Positions 11,506-23,484 of a stretch of 64,000 nt of DNA are shown piece after piece. Position 1 is the stretch's first letter. Each line of letters starts with the position of its first letter. The DNA lies in contig OZ038378.1 in the NCBI GenBank assembly GCA_964036045.1, positions 27,551,450 to 27,615,449 on the forward strand, written 5' to 3'. Under the pieces are notes generated by a model. That model did not search any database. It had not been told where the DNA came from and saw only the letters and a program-made list of their open reading frames with translations. Source of the DNA: Eutreptiella sp. 'Long Island Sound 2002' (lineage: Eukaryota > Euglenozoa > Euglenophyceae > Eutreptiales > Eutreptiaceae). The position numbers and the translations under genes are program-made.

Positions 11506-12790
11506 CTAGACTTGACTTCCCGCAGCCCCTTCCGGCTGCGATCCGCCAGGACTTTGTCCACCCTGTTGCTGGGCTTTGAGTTCCTCCAACGTCCTCAACA
11601 TGTCCTCAGCAACCTCCTCGATCGACCTCACTCGTTGGTCTTGGCCAGGTCCACCACCATAGCCTCTTTCTCCGCCTTTCCCTTGGCCTTTGCCTTGGCT
11701 TTTTCCCCCGTCTCCGCCCTTCGCCTTCCAATCGGCAATCCGCTGCTCCTTGGGCTTCTTCTCGGGGTGGGCGGCGAAGTAGGCATTCTTGTCCGCCTCA
11801 TACACCTTGCACTGACGGTGGTCGTGTGCATGGTTGTTTCCCTTGCCATAACAGACCAAGCACCCGTCGTGCTGAGACCTGTACTCCCGGAACGAGAGCG
11901 GTGGGTTCCCGATCCTCCTTGGCTCCTTGCCCTTCTTGGGTCCCACCCGGCTCCATCTGGACCGATCCTGCCCATGGTCCCTCACGTTGTGCGCCACAAA
12001 CGCGAAGAAATGGGCCTCCTCGTGATCCTCCCGGGACCAGGTCCAGTGGTCTTGGCCACTTCCACTACCATTCTCCGCGGAGTTGGCCGTGTTCTGCAGG
12101 ATCTCCCGATGATGGCGATCCTCCCGGTGGCCTCCTTGTCCATGACCATGTCGATCCTGCACGTGGGCCTCGTTCTTTGCATTGAGCTTCAACTCGGCCG
12201 TGATGTACTTCACGATCCCGTCCAGGCTCATGCAGGCGAGGATGACCTGCATCCTCAGCGGCTCCCCGCGCCTCCACTCCACGTTGTTGAGGCGCAGCAA
12301 CCTTTGCCCCATGAAGTCTCCAAATACCTCCACGTACACGGTGTTCTTCAGTCCCAACATCCGGTTGGGCTCGCCCAGGTTCCTCCTGAAGAACTCCATG
12401 ATACCCGCATGGGTATCCTCTGCCGCCATGATCCTCACCGCCACGCGCTTCTTCGCTCTCTTCTTTTCCTCGTCCTCCACTCTCCTCTTCCAGTGGCCGG
12501 GGAGAACGTCCTTCAGCAAGTGGCGGATCTCTCTGGACTCGTTCCAGTCCTCAACTAGCTTGAGGCTCCGTCGGTACTTCCGCAGGTACCGGTTCCACTC
12601 CCGGACCCGCAACTCACCGCGGTCCAGCTGCAGCAGGATGGACCACAAGTCCTCCAGCTTCTGGTTCGGAGCGTCCACCCGCTCCTCATCCTCCAACCAC
12701 TGGAGGCAGGCCTGCTCGGTATGGATCAATCCTTCCCGGATCTGATCCCGCAGCTCCTCCTTAGGTCCTGCGCCAGCCGGTGTGGGAATG
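11506..12790 (-). pseudogene. Element B gag, C-terminal half (capsid-like region and zinc knuckle)
   Basis: Aligns with element C gag from EERVDAPNQKLEDLWS (C: EWVDAPQVAAKRWKS) through WNRYLRKYRRSLKLVEDWNE, LLKDVLPGHWKRRVEDEEKK and HAGIMEFFRRNLGEP, which I take as the capsid region. A nucleocapsid-like knuckle lies at 11809-11862: Cys-x2-Cys, then His residues 9 and 11 positions after the second Cys, and a final Cys at 14. This is longer than the usual CX2CX4HX4C and is shared with C. A basic, Gly-rich tail follows. The ORF ends at UAG (11506-11508) in the same frame as the pre-protease linker. It is separated from the N-terminal half by a frameshift near 12770-12785. Confidence 0.85.
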
Positions 12791-14402
12791 TCCGACATAC
12801 CAACTTGTCCCGCGGCGCTCCCCGCATCTCGCCGACGACCTCCTCGGCGAAGTCCTCCCAATCCAGGATGAAGTCGTCCAGGTTGGAAGGGTTGCCATCA
12901 TAGTAGGGGATTTTGATTCCCCTGAGGTCGTCAATCCTGATGGCGTCTCCGACGTCGCCAGCCACCACTCCACCGAGACGGATACCACCTGTGGCCGGGG
13001 GGTGTGAGTACACTCCTCGTACATCCCTCTCCTCCATGGGGTGCGGTCCAGTTGGGCGTGAACCCATGGGGTTTGGAATGCGGGAAGGACTTGCTCCATC
13101 CGCTGTCCATATCCCCGTAGTGGGGTCCTTCGCCCACAGATTTCCGCCTGGGTGGCATCGACCATGTCCGTCGGCGCTTCCCATGGTTCGCCCCTGCATG
13201 GTCTGGCTCTGGATCTCCTCCTCCGCAAAAACTGCATGGGTAGTCGTAGTTGGCGGTAGATCCCTGGCGGCGTGGGACATCTGTACCGTCAGGCTCCTCC
13301 TGTCCGTGGTTACGTGCCCTTCCCGCATGGACCAAGCCGGTGCCGTGTGTTCCCCGAGCATTTCGGATTCGCTAAACATGGGAACAAACGGCAGCGCACC
13401 CGGGTCAACACGCGGAGGCGCGTAGGGTGCCTCTGCAGGGCCGCCAATGGGTTTCTCCATGGCGCCCCTGAGGATCTTAACCCGCTCCACCAGCTCTGCC
13501 GCTGCCGGCTTTGCCGGGAGCTCCGGACCCGAGGCGAGGGGCTGTACCTCCTCTAGCCTTTTCAGGCGTCCCCACATGTCCTCCACCAGGTGGAGGAGGC
13601 TGTCCACCACTCGCTGCTGCTTCTGCAGGGCCAGCTCCAGGTTCCCCCGGTACCGGGCCTGATCCGCTCGCAGCTCCACCATGTCTCTCTCCGCGGCCGA
13701 CTGGTCATCCAGGATCCCGGCGACGTCCTCCTCTAGGCCGTCCTTCGCGTTGTCCAGGCTGTCGAGGCAATGCACGATGGCGTCCATCCCCATCTTTGGG
13801 TACTTGCCCATGAGGAAGGACACGTGCTCGCAGTGGCACTCAGCGTGCTTTCCACTTGATCCAGTGCATCCCGCGGTTCCCGGCGCCTCAGACTCATCGC
13901 CCATGGGCGTATCGCCTATGGCGTCCATCTCTGGTCCCGTGTGCCGGGGCACAGGTGCCGTCCTGGCCCTGGCTGGCCTCTCCAAGCCCTCGGCGTCGTG
14001 CTTCAGGGCGGGCTCGGGGGCCGTATGCGCCCTGGCGGTCGGCGCGGGCATCTCCTCCGACTCCGAGGGGAAGCAAGTCCGATAGCCATCGGAGTGCCCC
14101 TCGGATTCCCACAGCCTGACCGGGCTGGGGTCCGTATCCATAGCCCCGGCGTCCCCTGCTGCGGGCTTGGGTGACCTGCGCTTCCGGTAGCGCCGGGCCC
14201 GTCCTCCACTGCTGCCTGAATGGCAGCCCTCCTCAGAGTCCTCCGCGGCGGAGCGGAGGTTGCATGCCTTTCGGCAGCGATGCTCACACATGGAGACCAG
14301 GTCCTCCATGTCAAGTCCTCCTCTTCCCGAACGTTGTACTTCTCTTCGGGCTTCCACTTCCGGCGTGGTCTCCACCGAGTCCACAATACGCACCCGGGGC
14401 AT
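12726..14402 (-). pseudogene. Element B gag, N-terminal half
   Basis: Long open frame starting downstream of the primer-binding site; the Met at 14402 (MPRVRIVDSVETT) is the first inside the element's interior. The frame opens further upstream into LTR sequence, which I do not count as coding. The first part is Cys/His-, Arg- and Pro-rich and low in recognisable domains. Around residues 210-320 there is a heptad-like segment (DNAKDGLEEDVAGILDDQSAAERDMVELRADQ) probably forming a coiled coil. The end, IKIPYYDGNPSNLDDFILDWEDFAEEVV, matches KPPMYDGNPLNPDRFLEKLDDW of element C and begins the capsid. The frame is lost near 12775. Confidence 0.78.
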
Positions 14403-14466
14403 ACTTTGGCAGGGCTTATAGGGGCCCAAGTCCCCGGGTCGGCGGTAGGTAGGGGCAGCAGGTACG

Positions 14467-14478
14467 CCTCTGCTACCA
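14467..14478 (-). promoter_or_regulatory. Primer-binding site of element B
   Basis: Directly after the LTR end (TTTA) the minus strand reads TGGTAGCAGAGG, complementary to CCUCUGCUACCA of an initiator tRNA-Met and identical to the site of element A. Confidence 0.85.
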
Positions 14479-15459
14479 TAAAGAAGGTCCCTACCAGGAC
14501 CGGCCCCTGCTGTGCCCCTTCCGCCTGTATCCCCTGCCGACTTGCTCCTGATGAACGATTGCATTTATCAAAATCCAGGGTCCATAATCCAAAAATATAG
14601 AAAATAAAATCCTCCCTCAACCCTGAATACCAACCGGATCCCACAAATACAGCAATAACCGAATCCACAATCCAATCCATGATGCGGGCTTCCGTTCATC
14701 ACACCGGTCGTCCCACGGTGGCGGGCATGTACAAGAATTGCACCAAAGAGGAAAGCCCTGAAAGTGGTATATGAACAGATATCAAGCAAAGTTGGGGAAA
14801 GAGGTAAACATACACTTTCACAGCCATAAACCCCTCATTCCCTGGACTCGAGACCTTCCCTTGAGTCACCAACATATTGCCCTGAACCAGGTCAAATGAG
14901 ATGGCTGAGTGCCATGTGTCAAAAGTCACTACATAACCCCCAAAAATGTGTTCACTCCCAAGCTTCTAAATCCTAGCCCAATGGGGAAGGTGGCGTGTCA
15001 TGGCCCAGAGTGGCACTCAGGACCATACCCTACCCTGACATAACCTTGGTTGGACTTGGAGTCAAATCGGCTTGGAGAACTGCCCCATGAGTTTGAACTC
15101 ATAACATGCCAAAAACTGCCAATTCACACCATATTGGCAATATATCAAATATATGCTCAAAATTGAGGTTACCACTTATCCGAAGGCACTAAGTATGCAT
15201 GGAATCGAAGTCTAGTATTCATGGAGGATAGAGACCAAAGGTCACACCCATGTACATCCCCACTTTACCCTCGAAACCCCTTCGGATATGGGCGCCACGC
15301 ACTGCCCAAGTCAGCCCATGATCTTGAGACAAATTCTTGTAATCCTTCGTGCACCAAGACAAATGGAGTACGTGATCCGGCATATGGTGGTGTTCAACTC
15401 CAAAGCATATGCCAACATATGAACAACATACCATGGTTCGACTCTCCAAAGGCTTCTTG
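14479..15459 (-). repeat. 5' LTR of element B, inner part
   Basis: Corresponds to 3761-4720 of the 3' LTR. It is cut at 15459 by insertion of element C, whose target CTTG is 15456-15459 and is repeated at 32216-32219. The remaining 1375 bp continue at 32220. Confidence 0.92.
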
Positions 15460-18400
15460 TGAAGCGGTACCCAGAACCCCATGACCATGGTGGGGTATAC
15501 AACCGGTCTCCGTGTGCCCACTAACCCAATGTACGGAGGGGAAGATGCCCGGTGAAGCCCGGTGAGAGCCCGGCAGGAGCGTGTCCCTTGCCGTAAAGCC
15601 CCCGTGACGGCATTCCGGCCACTTGGCGCATGTTACCATGTACCAGCAAACTGCCATTTGCCGGTATCTTACTTTTTCACGCCAATCTGCCCCGCACCGC
15701 CTTCGGCCGTCGATTCGGCAACCTAACCCCAACAACAGATGTAGGTAAGACGTGTTTGTGTGAGAGATCTGGGCATTTCAGCTATTAGCGGCCGCATCGG
15801 CAACCGATGCGTCGCCCGCTGAGATTTACACATCAGAATATCAGGAATCAACAGGGTTTTATTTTCATATTGTTTCCGTAAATTTTCACGCTTTCGTTCT
15901 GATAATCAATGTTTTGACTGCTGGCGGTTGGCTCGCGACTGTAGCGTAAACGCCAGTTTAACTGTTATTCACAGACATTTTAGCGCAATCCGTGACGAAG
16001 ACTCTAAAGTCTTCAGGAATTGCATTGATGCATCTGCAATTTTCACATTGTACACTCGCAACCTTAATCCGAATTTTTCAGGATGTCGAAATCGGATTTT
16101 CGACTTCGACATCCCCGCACTTGATTTGACCTCTTTCGAGTGGACCTACGTGCTTCCCTATGCACGAATCAACTTTCCTTTTGTCTTGCCCTCCATTTGT
16201 CTTAGAGATATGGGCAAAACAAAGTTGATTCGTGAGGCCACTTGTGAGGGTCATAACTCGTGCTGCTTGCGAGGAATGACAATAAGGAAGCATGGGATGT
16301 ATTCACAATACTCCCGACTTAATTTAAGAAGACTTATACGCCTTGCATCTCCACACGTGCGCGCTAGCGTAATGGATCATGGTCAAGAGGGTGGAGTTTG
16401 CGTTATAACTCTTTGGCCATGATATTGCGTGCGTTGAGATAACTTTCGAGTGTAGCGCGCGAGTGTTGGTGTTGCATAGGAACTTTCCTTGAGTTCCTAT
16501 GAGCGATTGACACAAAGTTATGCCCTTGGAGGGGCATGACATATCGTGGGGGGAGCTACCTTTTTGGGCAGTATGTGGTATGTGCCATGTGTTGTATTGC
16601 GTGCCCATTTGGCGGGTTTGGCTAAGAGCGATACACCCACCAATGGACCTCATATTGCACGAGGCCCTTCCTTATACTCCCCACGATCAATTGCAAGCCT
16701 AACGTTCGTGGAGGGAAGCTTGTGTGGCGATCCCAAAGCGATGCGTTGGGAGCAAGGTGTGTGTTTTGCAATTTTCCATATTTTCATGTGCCCACTTGGG
16801 AAGTAGCGCTCGTGACCTTTCAAAGCGCCCCAAGTGGAGCACATATGTGGAATCGGAGGTCATTGGTGTCAAGTCATTGTGTTGAGAAGGATTGGTCGAT
16901 TACTCAATCCAAGCCGAAGATATTATAATATATTTGTGCGCCTTTCAAGGCACTTTTGGGTGTTTTTTCGCCAATATTGCTGTTTTTTGCCCGTCATGAT
17001 GACAAGTGGCGACCGTGTATCTCAATGCTGCGCTCAATCGACATCATGACCCAAGTATGTTATGAGGATACATACTTTGGTGCCCAACATATCTTGGACC
17101 CGGCGAATAACTCCTCTTGTGCTTGGCATACCGTGGCCGCCATGTTGGCGATTTGGGACTATTCCAAATCATGGGCTCACTTGGCGACCCTGCCATTCCC
17201 AAAACCGGAGGAGTTGGGCGACGCCCAAAAGATATGTTGGACACATATGACTTGATACCAATCCTATGGCACACTCTGGTCCAAGCAGGGCATGTGCCTC
17301 ATTTGCTCCAACCATGAGTGTGCGCATTTTTGGCCATTTTGAGCAATTTTCCACATTTTCTGCCCGCCGTGCACCATGTTCAGCCACCTCGTGCACGCCG
17401 GACGCATGGACCAATGGACCATATATGACATGGGTGATATGGGCATTGGTCTCCATGGCTCGCACACTATGTGGGCGAGGCGGAGCAACCTTCGTTAGGG
17501 TGCTAGCCCAAAGTGAGTGTGGACAATTTTGCCATTTTGGCACTTGTGGACCCAATTGGGATTGTCAGCACGCCAAGTGGCATGAAGATCTTTGAGAGCC
17601 AGGTGCGTGGGAGTCTTTGTTGGACTCCCCGTGGATGGCGTATGGAATGGCGAATCCGATCTCCAAGCCGGCGTGGAGATATACTATTGGGAGCACCCCC
17701 GAATTTTGGCTCATTTTGAGTAGCCAAAATGACCCCCTTTTGGGACCCCAATTTCACCCCCCCCGTGTGGTCCATTGGCGGCCCCATATCTCTCTGCCCA
17801 CATGGAGCGGGAGGTAATTTCAGGTTGTACACTCAGATATAAGTCCTACGTCCTGCCTCCCACCCTGTGAGCCATTGGCCCTGCCCTGGCTGGGCGAGCC
17901 ATGCGTGAGAATGATGCCAATTTTGGTGGTTTTGGCATCATGACCCCACTTGATGACTCTGTGGTGCCCTGATGCCGGGATCTCAGAGGGAACCAGGTTG
18001 GGTGAGGGCTCCATAGAGTTTGTTCTCGAAGGGCATAGGGTTGGTTGCCTCGTCCCTACCTCTGGCGGGTCCGAACGAGGGGTCAATTTTGGAGATTTTT
18101 GAGCTAATATCAGGTTTGGCTGAAAAAGCCCATTTTCAGCTACCAACTCCTAGGGGAGAGTGGCGGGGCTGTATCTCTGGCTCAGAGTGAAGTAGGGACA
18201 TGCCGTTGCGGGAGCATGGGGAGCGACTGTTGGTCAACCTTGGTGTCACTTGGTTTCCAGGAACTCGCCTGTGGCTGGGCGGGACACCTCCCCTTTTGGC
18301 AGGGTTTCAGGGTCCGGACTGAGCAGGGTACGGGTTGTGTTTGAGCCCCCGCCCCCACCAGCCACTGAGAGGGTCGGACCTGGGATTGGGATGCGAGTTG

Positions 18401-18645
18401 GGACTGAGTGTCTATTGTCCTGTGATGCACTTACCCCAGTCCAGTCTTAACCCCATGTGTACATATCCTGATGTGTTGCTGTACATACTTTCGTTCCCTT
18501 GTTGCAGAGTGGCAAGGATCCTGAAACGCTTTGTCACATGACACGAGCGTATTGATGCCCCTTTGAGTGCAGTGCTTTGCCTGCCTGCTTGCTTGTGCGT
18601 GTCACCGCAGCGTCCCGTGGCCAGGCCCCCCACGGGAACGCGTCA
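15460..18645 (+). repeat. 5' LTR of element C (3186 bp)
   Basis: Near-identical to 29039-32215; in a ~210-base stretch (16501 on versus 30068 on) I count about four differences. TG...CA termini. It contains the conserved palindrome at 16082-16113 and several same-sense blocks shared with the LTR of element B, such as the segment around TTGGAGGGGCATGACATA. No ORF in it is supported as a gene. Confidence 0.93.
16082..16113. repeat. Conserved LTR hairpin (element C 5' LTR)
   Basis: Arms GATGTCGAA and TTCGACATC, stem of about 13 bp with one mismatch and a 6-base loop. Counterparts lie at 5602-5633, 29649-29681 and 33117-33148. Confidence 0.8.
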
Positions 18646-18979
18646 AAAGCGTTTCACCGCCGCGGGGTTACCCATCCCTCGCGTGCCACTCGGGGCCACC
18701 AACCCCAGGCAGCGCGGCGCCGCAGCTCGCAGCTCGCAGCTCGCAGCGCAGCGCAGCGGCTCGCAGCGCCGCCCAGGGACAGCGCCGAGTCCGTGAAGGA
18801 AGTGCGGGGACCGGAACTCCGTCATCAACGAGTTCCCTCGGCCGACCAGCAAGGCCGCACACCCAGCTACAGCAACCACTTCCACAACCACCGGCCGACC
18901 AGCACCGGCCGCACTCCCAGTCCAGTGCTACATCACCCACCCCAACAACCACCCCAGGACCACTCCATCGAGAGCACCG
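18646..18979 (+). other. Element C leader between LTR and gag
   Basis: No TGG-type primer-binding site follows the LTR end. Instead the interior starts AAAGCGTTTC, which pairs with GAACGC just inside the LTR end (18635-18640), forming a small hairpin across the junction. The segment has a tandem GCTCGCA-type stretch near 18724-18765. No supported ORF. Confidence 0.6.
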
Positions 18980-20310
18980 ATGGTGAACTGGGACGAGGCG
19001 GGCAAGACGTGGCCGCAGCCCCACCCCCATGCGGCCCGCCTACTGCGTGGGTTGCTGTGGGGGCAACAATACCGCCACAGCAATCCCCAGTGCGAAGGCG
19101 GCATGTGCGGGAGCTTCGAGCTCTGCGACGACATGGGCGAGGACCGCCTGCGGGCAGTGGAGGAATGGCTGCGGGCGGAAGGGTATGAGTACCGCTTCCC
19201 CCGCAAGCGCTGGAGGACCTGGACCCGCCCGGACAGACCTGGCGAAGGGCTGCGCCCCGACAGGATTGAGCAGGACGAGAAGCCCAACGAGCACCCGTCG
19301 GGCGCCTCGATCAACGTCTTCATGTGGGACATGATCGAGAAGGAGTTCCCGGAGCTGGGGAACGAGCGCCGGATGCAGGGCAGCAGCAGCAGCGGCGCGT
19401 CTCCTGGGAAGGAGAAGCGTCCCGCCGGGGACAGGAGGCGGGACAGGAAGTGGCGGGAGTACCAGGAGTCCCTGGCCGCTGAAGACGCCCAAGGCGCCAG
19501 GGGCGGAACCCCAGCCCACAGCCCCCAACGGGCCAATGGTGGTCACCACCCCGGCCACACCACCCTTGGTGACTTCCTGGAAGTTGCCAAGCAGGCCAAG
19601 GCCAAGCCCCGTCCGCTGCTCCTGAGGAAGTCAGGCCCCAGCAGCGACGTGGAGTCGGCCCACCGCGGGAGGATGCCGGCCGACCAGGCCAGCTCCAGGG
19701 GCAGCGTCGCTCCCCACCAAAGGGATGTGGCGCGCGCCTGCGAGCGCACCTGTGGAGTGCGCTGCAACCTTCGGGTTGCCCGGCAACGGGCCACGCAGCA
19801 GAACGCTGCCGTGGAGGGCGCCGTCGGCATCGCCCATGAGGAGGCCACCGAGTGGGGCAGAGGCATGGACTACCACGCCTCGACCGTGGCAGCCATCGCG
19901 GCTGGTCTCACGGCTGCGGCCGCCCATGAGGCAGTGGCTGCCCGAATCCGGGGTGAGGTGGCGGCAACCGCCGAGGAAGCCCGCCTGACGCAGGAGGCCA
20001 TTGCCTGCAAGGAGGCCGAGGTGAAGGCGCTGGAAGAGGCGCTTGCCCAAGAGAGGGCAAAGAAGGAGGCGGAGGAAAGGGCCCACGCCGAGGCAACAGC
20101 TAAGGCCCAGGCGGACGACGCCAAGAAGGACGCCATCGAGGCCGCGCGACCGAAGGTCGCTGAGGAGAGGGCCAAGACAAGGGGGGTGCTGGCGGCGTTG
20201 GAAGCGGAGAAGTCTCGGCTGCGGCAAACCCGGGAAGCCGAGGCGGCTCGTGCCCGGGAGGAGGCCCAAAGGCGAGCTGCTGCAGCCACGGCGCCGCAAT
20301 GGAGGAGGCA
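18980..20310 (+). pseudogene. Element C gag part 1: N-terminal region with long coiled coil
   Basis: The open frame starts with MVNWDEAGKTWPQP, the first Met after the leader that opens a long frame, and continues formally to 20401. Residues 1-120 (WGQQYRHSNPQ, CGSFELCDDMG, EWLRAEGYEYRFPRKRW) look like a folded N-terminal domain of unknown fold. Residues about 300-450 are Ala/Glu/Arg/Lys-rich heptads (KEAEVKALEEALAQERA, EEARLTQEAIACKEAEV), a strong coiled-coil prediction suited to particle assembly. The reading moves to another frame near 20285-20330. The first domain has no obvious counterpart in element B gag. Confidence 0.72.
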
Positions 20311-21110
20311 GAGGCCAAACTCCGCCGCGAGACTCCCCCGGGAGGATCCCGAGTGGAGACCTTTCGACGGCTCTTCGAAGGGGACACCTCCTCCAGGATG
20401 ACGCTGGATGAGGCGGACACAGGCAGCAGTGGGAGCAGTGGCCCCACTGCCCATCGACGGAGGAAGGGCAAGGGGAAGACCCCCAACAGGCCACGGAGGC
20501 CAGCGGGTGGACACCCCCACGGCAGCGACCCCTTCTTCACCGCCAGCGACGGGGATGAACGAGGCCGCCGACATCGCCGAGGAGTGGCTGGCGGAGGAGG
20601 CGGAGACGTCCCCATGGAGCCGGAAGGAGAGGATGAGGATCCCCCTCCTCCCTACCGAAGCTCGGAGGCTTCCGAGACCGAGACGCCCAGGTGGGGCGAC
20701 ATGGACGAGGATGACGACATGGACTTCGACATCACGAAGAAGCACCCATCCTCGGACCCACCGGGACCCCCTGGCGGAGGACCATCAGGACCCCCTGGAG
20801 GACGCCCACCAAGTGGACCCCCTGGAGGCAGACCAGCGGGCGGGGGAGGACCCGCTGGACCGGGCGGACCCGGCAGAGGCCCTCCTGGAGGACCCCCTCG
20901 GGACCCCGACGACCCACAAGGGGACGACGACCCGGATGCCACCCGGCGGTGGATTGTCTACCTCCGCAGGAGGGTCCAGTTCCTCGAGCGCGAGGTAGAC
21001 ACGGGCAAGGGCGAGATGACTCGCATCGCCAGGGTCGCCGCGCGCGCTCAGAGAGAGCTGGACATCGCCAAGATCGAGATGGTCAAGAGCGCCAACGTCG
21101 CCACCGCCCC
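20299..21110 (+). pseudogene. Element C gag part 2: acidic and collagen-like Gly-Pro segment
   Basis: Second frame of gag. It contains an acidic stretch (MDEDDDMDFDITKKHP) and then about 50 residues of Gly/Pro repeats at 20757-20900 (GPPGGGPSGPPGGRPP and similar), resembling collagen-type or disordered low-complexity segments. A short heptad segment follows (RRRVQFLEREVDTGKGEMT), and the frame then shifts near 21105. The Gly-Pro block has no equivalent in B or E gag. Confidence 0.65.
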
Positions 21111-23327
21111 CAGAGGCAGCTGGACATCGCCAGAGCCGAGACCAGGCAGCTGAACAAGGTCATCAGCGGCCTGCAGCAGAGGCTGGACGCGCTGGAAGCC
21201 CGTGGGAGCGTCAGCAGCGACCACCCAGCCCTGGAGTCTGGCTCGTCGGACGACGGCTGGGGACCCGGACCAGGTCCAGGCATACCCCACGCCCCCGGCG
21301 GAGCCCCAAGGAGTCGCCCCAGCGCCAGTGCCCCCTCTCTCACCGCCCCCTCTCACCACAGCGCGGGCCGCCGCCACGAGCGCGTGCCGCCCGGCAGTGG
21401 CAGTGAGGATTGGCGTGATGACTGGCTCAGCGCGGAGTACCACAACCGCCGTGCTCCACCGCGGACACCGGTACGCCCCCGACGCCCCGCACCAGCCCCG
21501 GAGCCAATCCTGATGGCTGGTGGACGTTATGGTGGACTCAGGGTTGAGGTCCCCAGAGGAGACGTGGAATGGGATGTCGGTGGAGGTGAGGACCTGGACC
21601 TGGACCTGGACCTGGAGGAGTTCGACATCAGCCTGCCGCGTGGTGTACGACGGGAGGCCGCTGAACGCAGCCGCCGGCGCCGTGATGAGGAGGCGTACAT
21701 GGAAGGAGTACGGCGTGAACATCTAGGTTCAGCGTACATGGAGGAACCACGGCGTAGCCACGCGGATACCGGGGAGGAGATGGAAGTGGCAGCCGTGGGA
21801 GTCCGTGGGAGATGCCGATGGGAACCCCGGTTGACCTCGCGGCCGGCGTTCATGGTCTCTAAGGCCGCGGATGCCGCCGTGTTGGAAGACTTGAAGGACA
21901 TCAAGCCCCCCATGTACGATGGCAACCCCCTCAACCCCGACCGCTTCTTGGAGAAGCTGGACGATTGGGGGGTAACCGTCACTGAGGACATGGATCCCTC
22001 AGATGTGGAGAAATATGTCTTCAGACGGTTCAGGTACCGCCTGCCGGAAGTGCTCCAAGAGCTATACTTCGTGGCGACCAAGAAGGGGAAAATCAAGACC
22101 CTCAAGGAAGCCAAGAAGTGGCTCAACGAGCAGGAGTGGGTGGACGCTCCGCAGGTGGCTGCCAAGCGCTGGAAGTCCATCAAGCTTCAGCATGATGGAC
22201 GGGAGATCCGCCTACGGGACTGGCGACACTTCCGAGGGCAATACACCCTCTTCGGCCGCAACGTGGAGGACTGGAACGACGGTGACGAGCAGGCTCGCCT
22301 GCTCTCCATGCTGCCGGAAGCATGGATCAAGAGGGTCACCAAGGAGGAAGCCAAGAGGGCCAAGTCCAACCACACGGTCAAGATGATGCTCCCCAAAGAG
22401 TATCATACGAACGTGGTGGCTTGGACGAGGAAGAATGTGGCCCGGGATGTCAAACGGCACTCCCTGCGGAACGCTCTCCTCATCACTGTCTCGGGCAATT
22501 GCGAGAAGACCGCGATGTGGCGCCTTGACGAGTGTCACGTGAGCGGCCAGACCATCCGTCTGCAGGCCATCCAGGCGCGGATGAGCTGCGACGAGATCCT
22601 GGAGTTGGTTGGAGAGGAAGTACTCAAGGGGTACCGGAACCTCCACCACACCCGCGGGTTGAGGCCCGGCGACCGCGACGTCAACTACGTTGGCGAGGGG
22701 CCTGGCGGGGAAGCTGCCATGGACCCAGCCGGAGCCGATGGCCATGAAGCTCTCGTCGACGATGACGACGACGATGAGCCCGCCGAGATGGCCGTTTGTG
22801 CCTTCGTGGCCCACAACGGCGCAGGGAACAACCGGAGAAGCTGGAAGCCCCTGCAGCCGGGTTGGAAGAAGAATGAGAAGAGGGACCCTCGCCGCATTGG
22901 CGACCCTCTGCTGTCCTTTGGGGGGTTCATACGAGCTCACCCTCAGGGCTGCTTCTTGTGTTATGGGAGGAAGAAAGGCTTCAACCATGACCACCGAACA
23001 TGCCCCACCCACCAGGCTGACACGGAGGCCTACAAGAAGGCGCACAGGTCGAAGAAGCGTGCACCTGCGGGTATCCGGGAGGCCAAAGTGGAGGTGGACA
23101 AGGACGAGCTCTCCAAGCTGATGTCGGTGGGGACCGAATTGGCCAAGAAGATCCAGGAGATCAAGAGGAACTGGGTCCCCAGGTCGGACAACAAGAACAA
23201 GGAGAACAACCAGAACGACCAGAACAAGGACAAGGACAAGAAGCCTAGGAATAGGGGACGGAAGAAGAGTGTCAACGAGGTTGACGCGGAGGAGAATGCC
23301 CCTACTTCTGCACCCGACGCCCCCTAG
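21108..23327 (+). pseudogene. Element C gag part 3: capsid-like region and zinc knuckle
   Basis: The third frame, real from about 21108 (RQLDIARAETRQL). It includes the capsid-like region aligned with B gag (KPPMYDGNPLNPDRFLEKLD, QEWVDAPQVAAKRWKS, LLSMLPEAWIKRVTKEEAKR, NVVAWTRKNVARDV). A knuckle at 22950-23003 is spaced Cys-x2-Cys-x8-His-x-His-x2-Cys, then a Lys/Asn-rich tail (NKNKENNQNDQNKDKDKK) with an RNRGRKK basic patch. It ends in UAG (23325-23327) followed by CGG AGC CCC; the same frame stays open to 23603, as at the equivalent junction of element B (UAG GGG AGC CCC). Confidence 0.82.
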
Positions 23328-23484
23328 CGGAGCCCCTGCAGCAAAGGGCCCCAGCCAGGGCGTTCACAGGATGGTGTCGTGGGAAGCGCCACACCATCCC
23401 AGTCGGGAGTCGATAAGCACAAAGGGATTGCCGCGGGCGGAAGGCCCGGTCCGGCACCCAGTCGCGGTGGCGGGGTGAGGGCAA

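Noticed and set aside
14403-14564. Gag start inside the B LTR (Met at 14564)
   Set aside because: It lies upstream of the primer-binding site in LTR sequence; the first Met in the interior (14402) is preferred.
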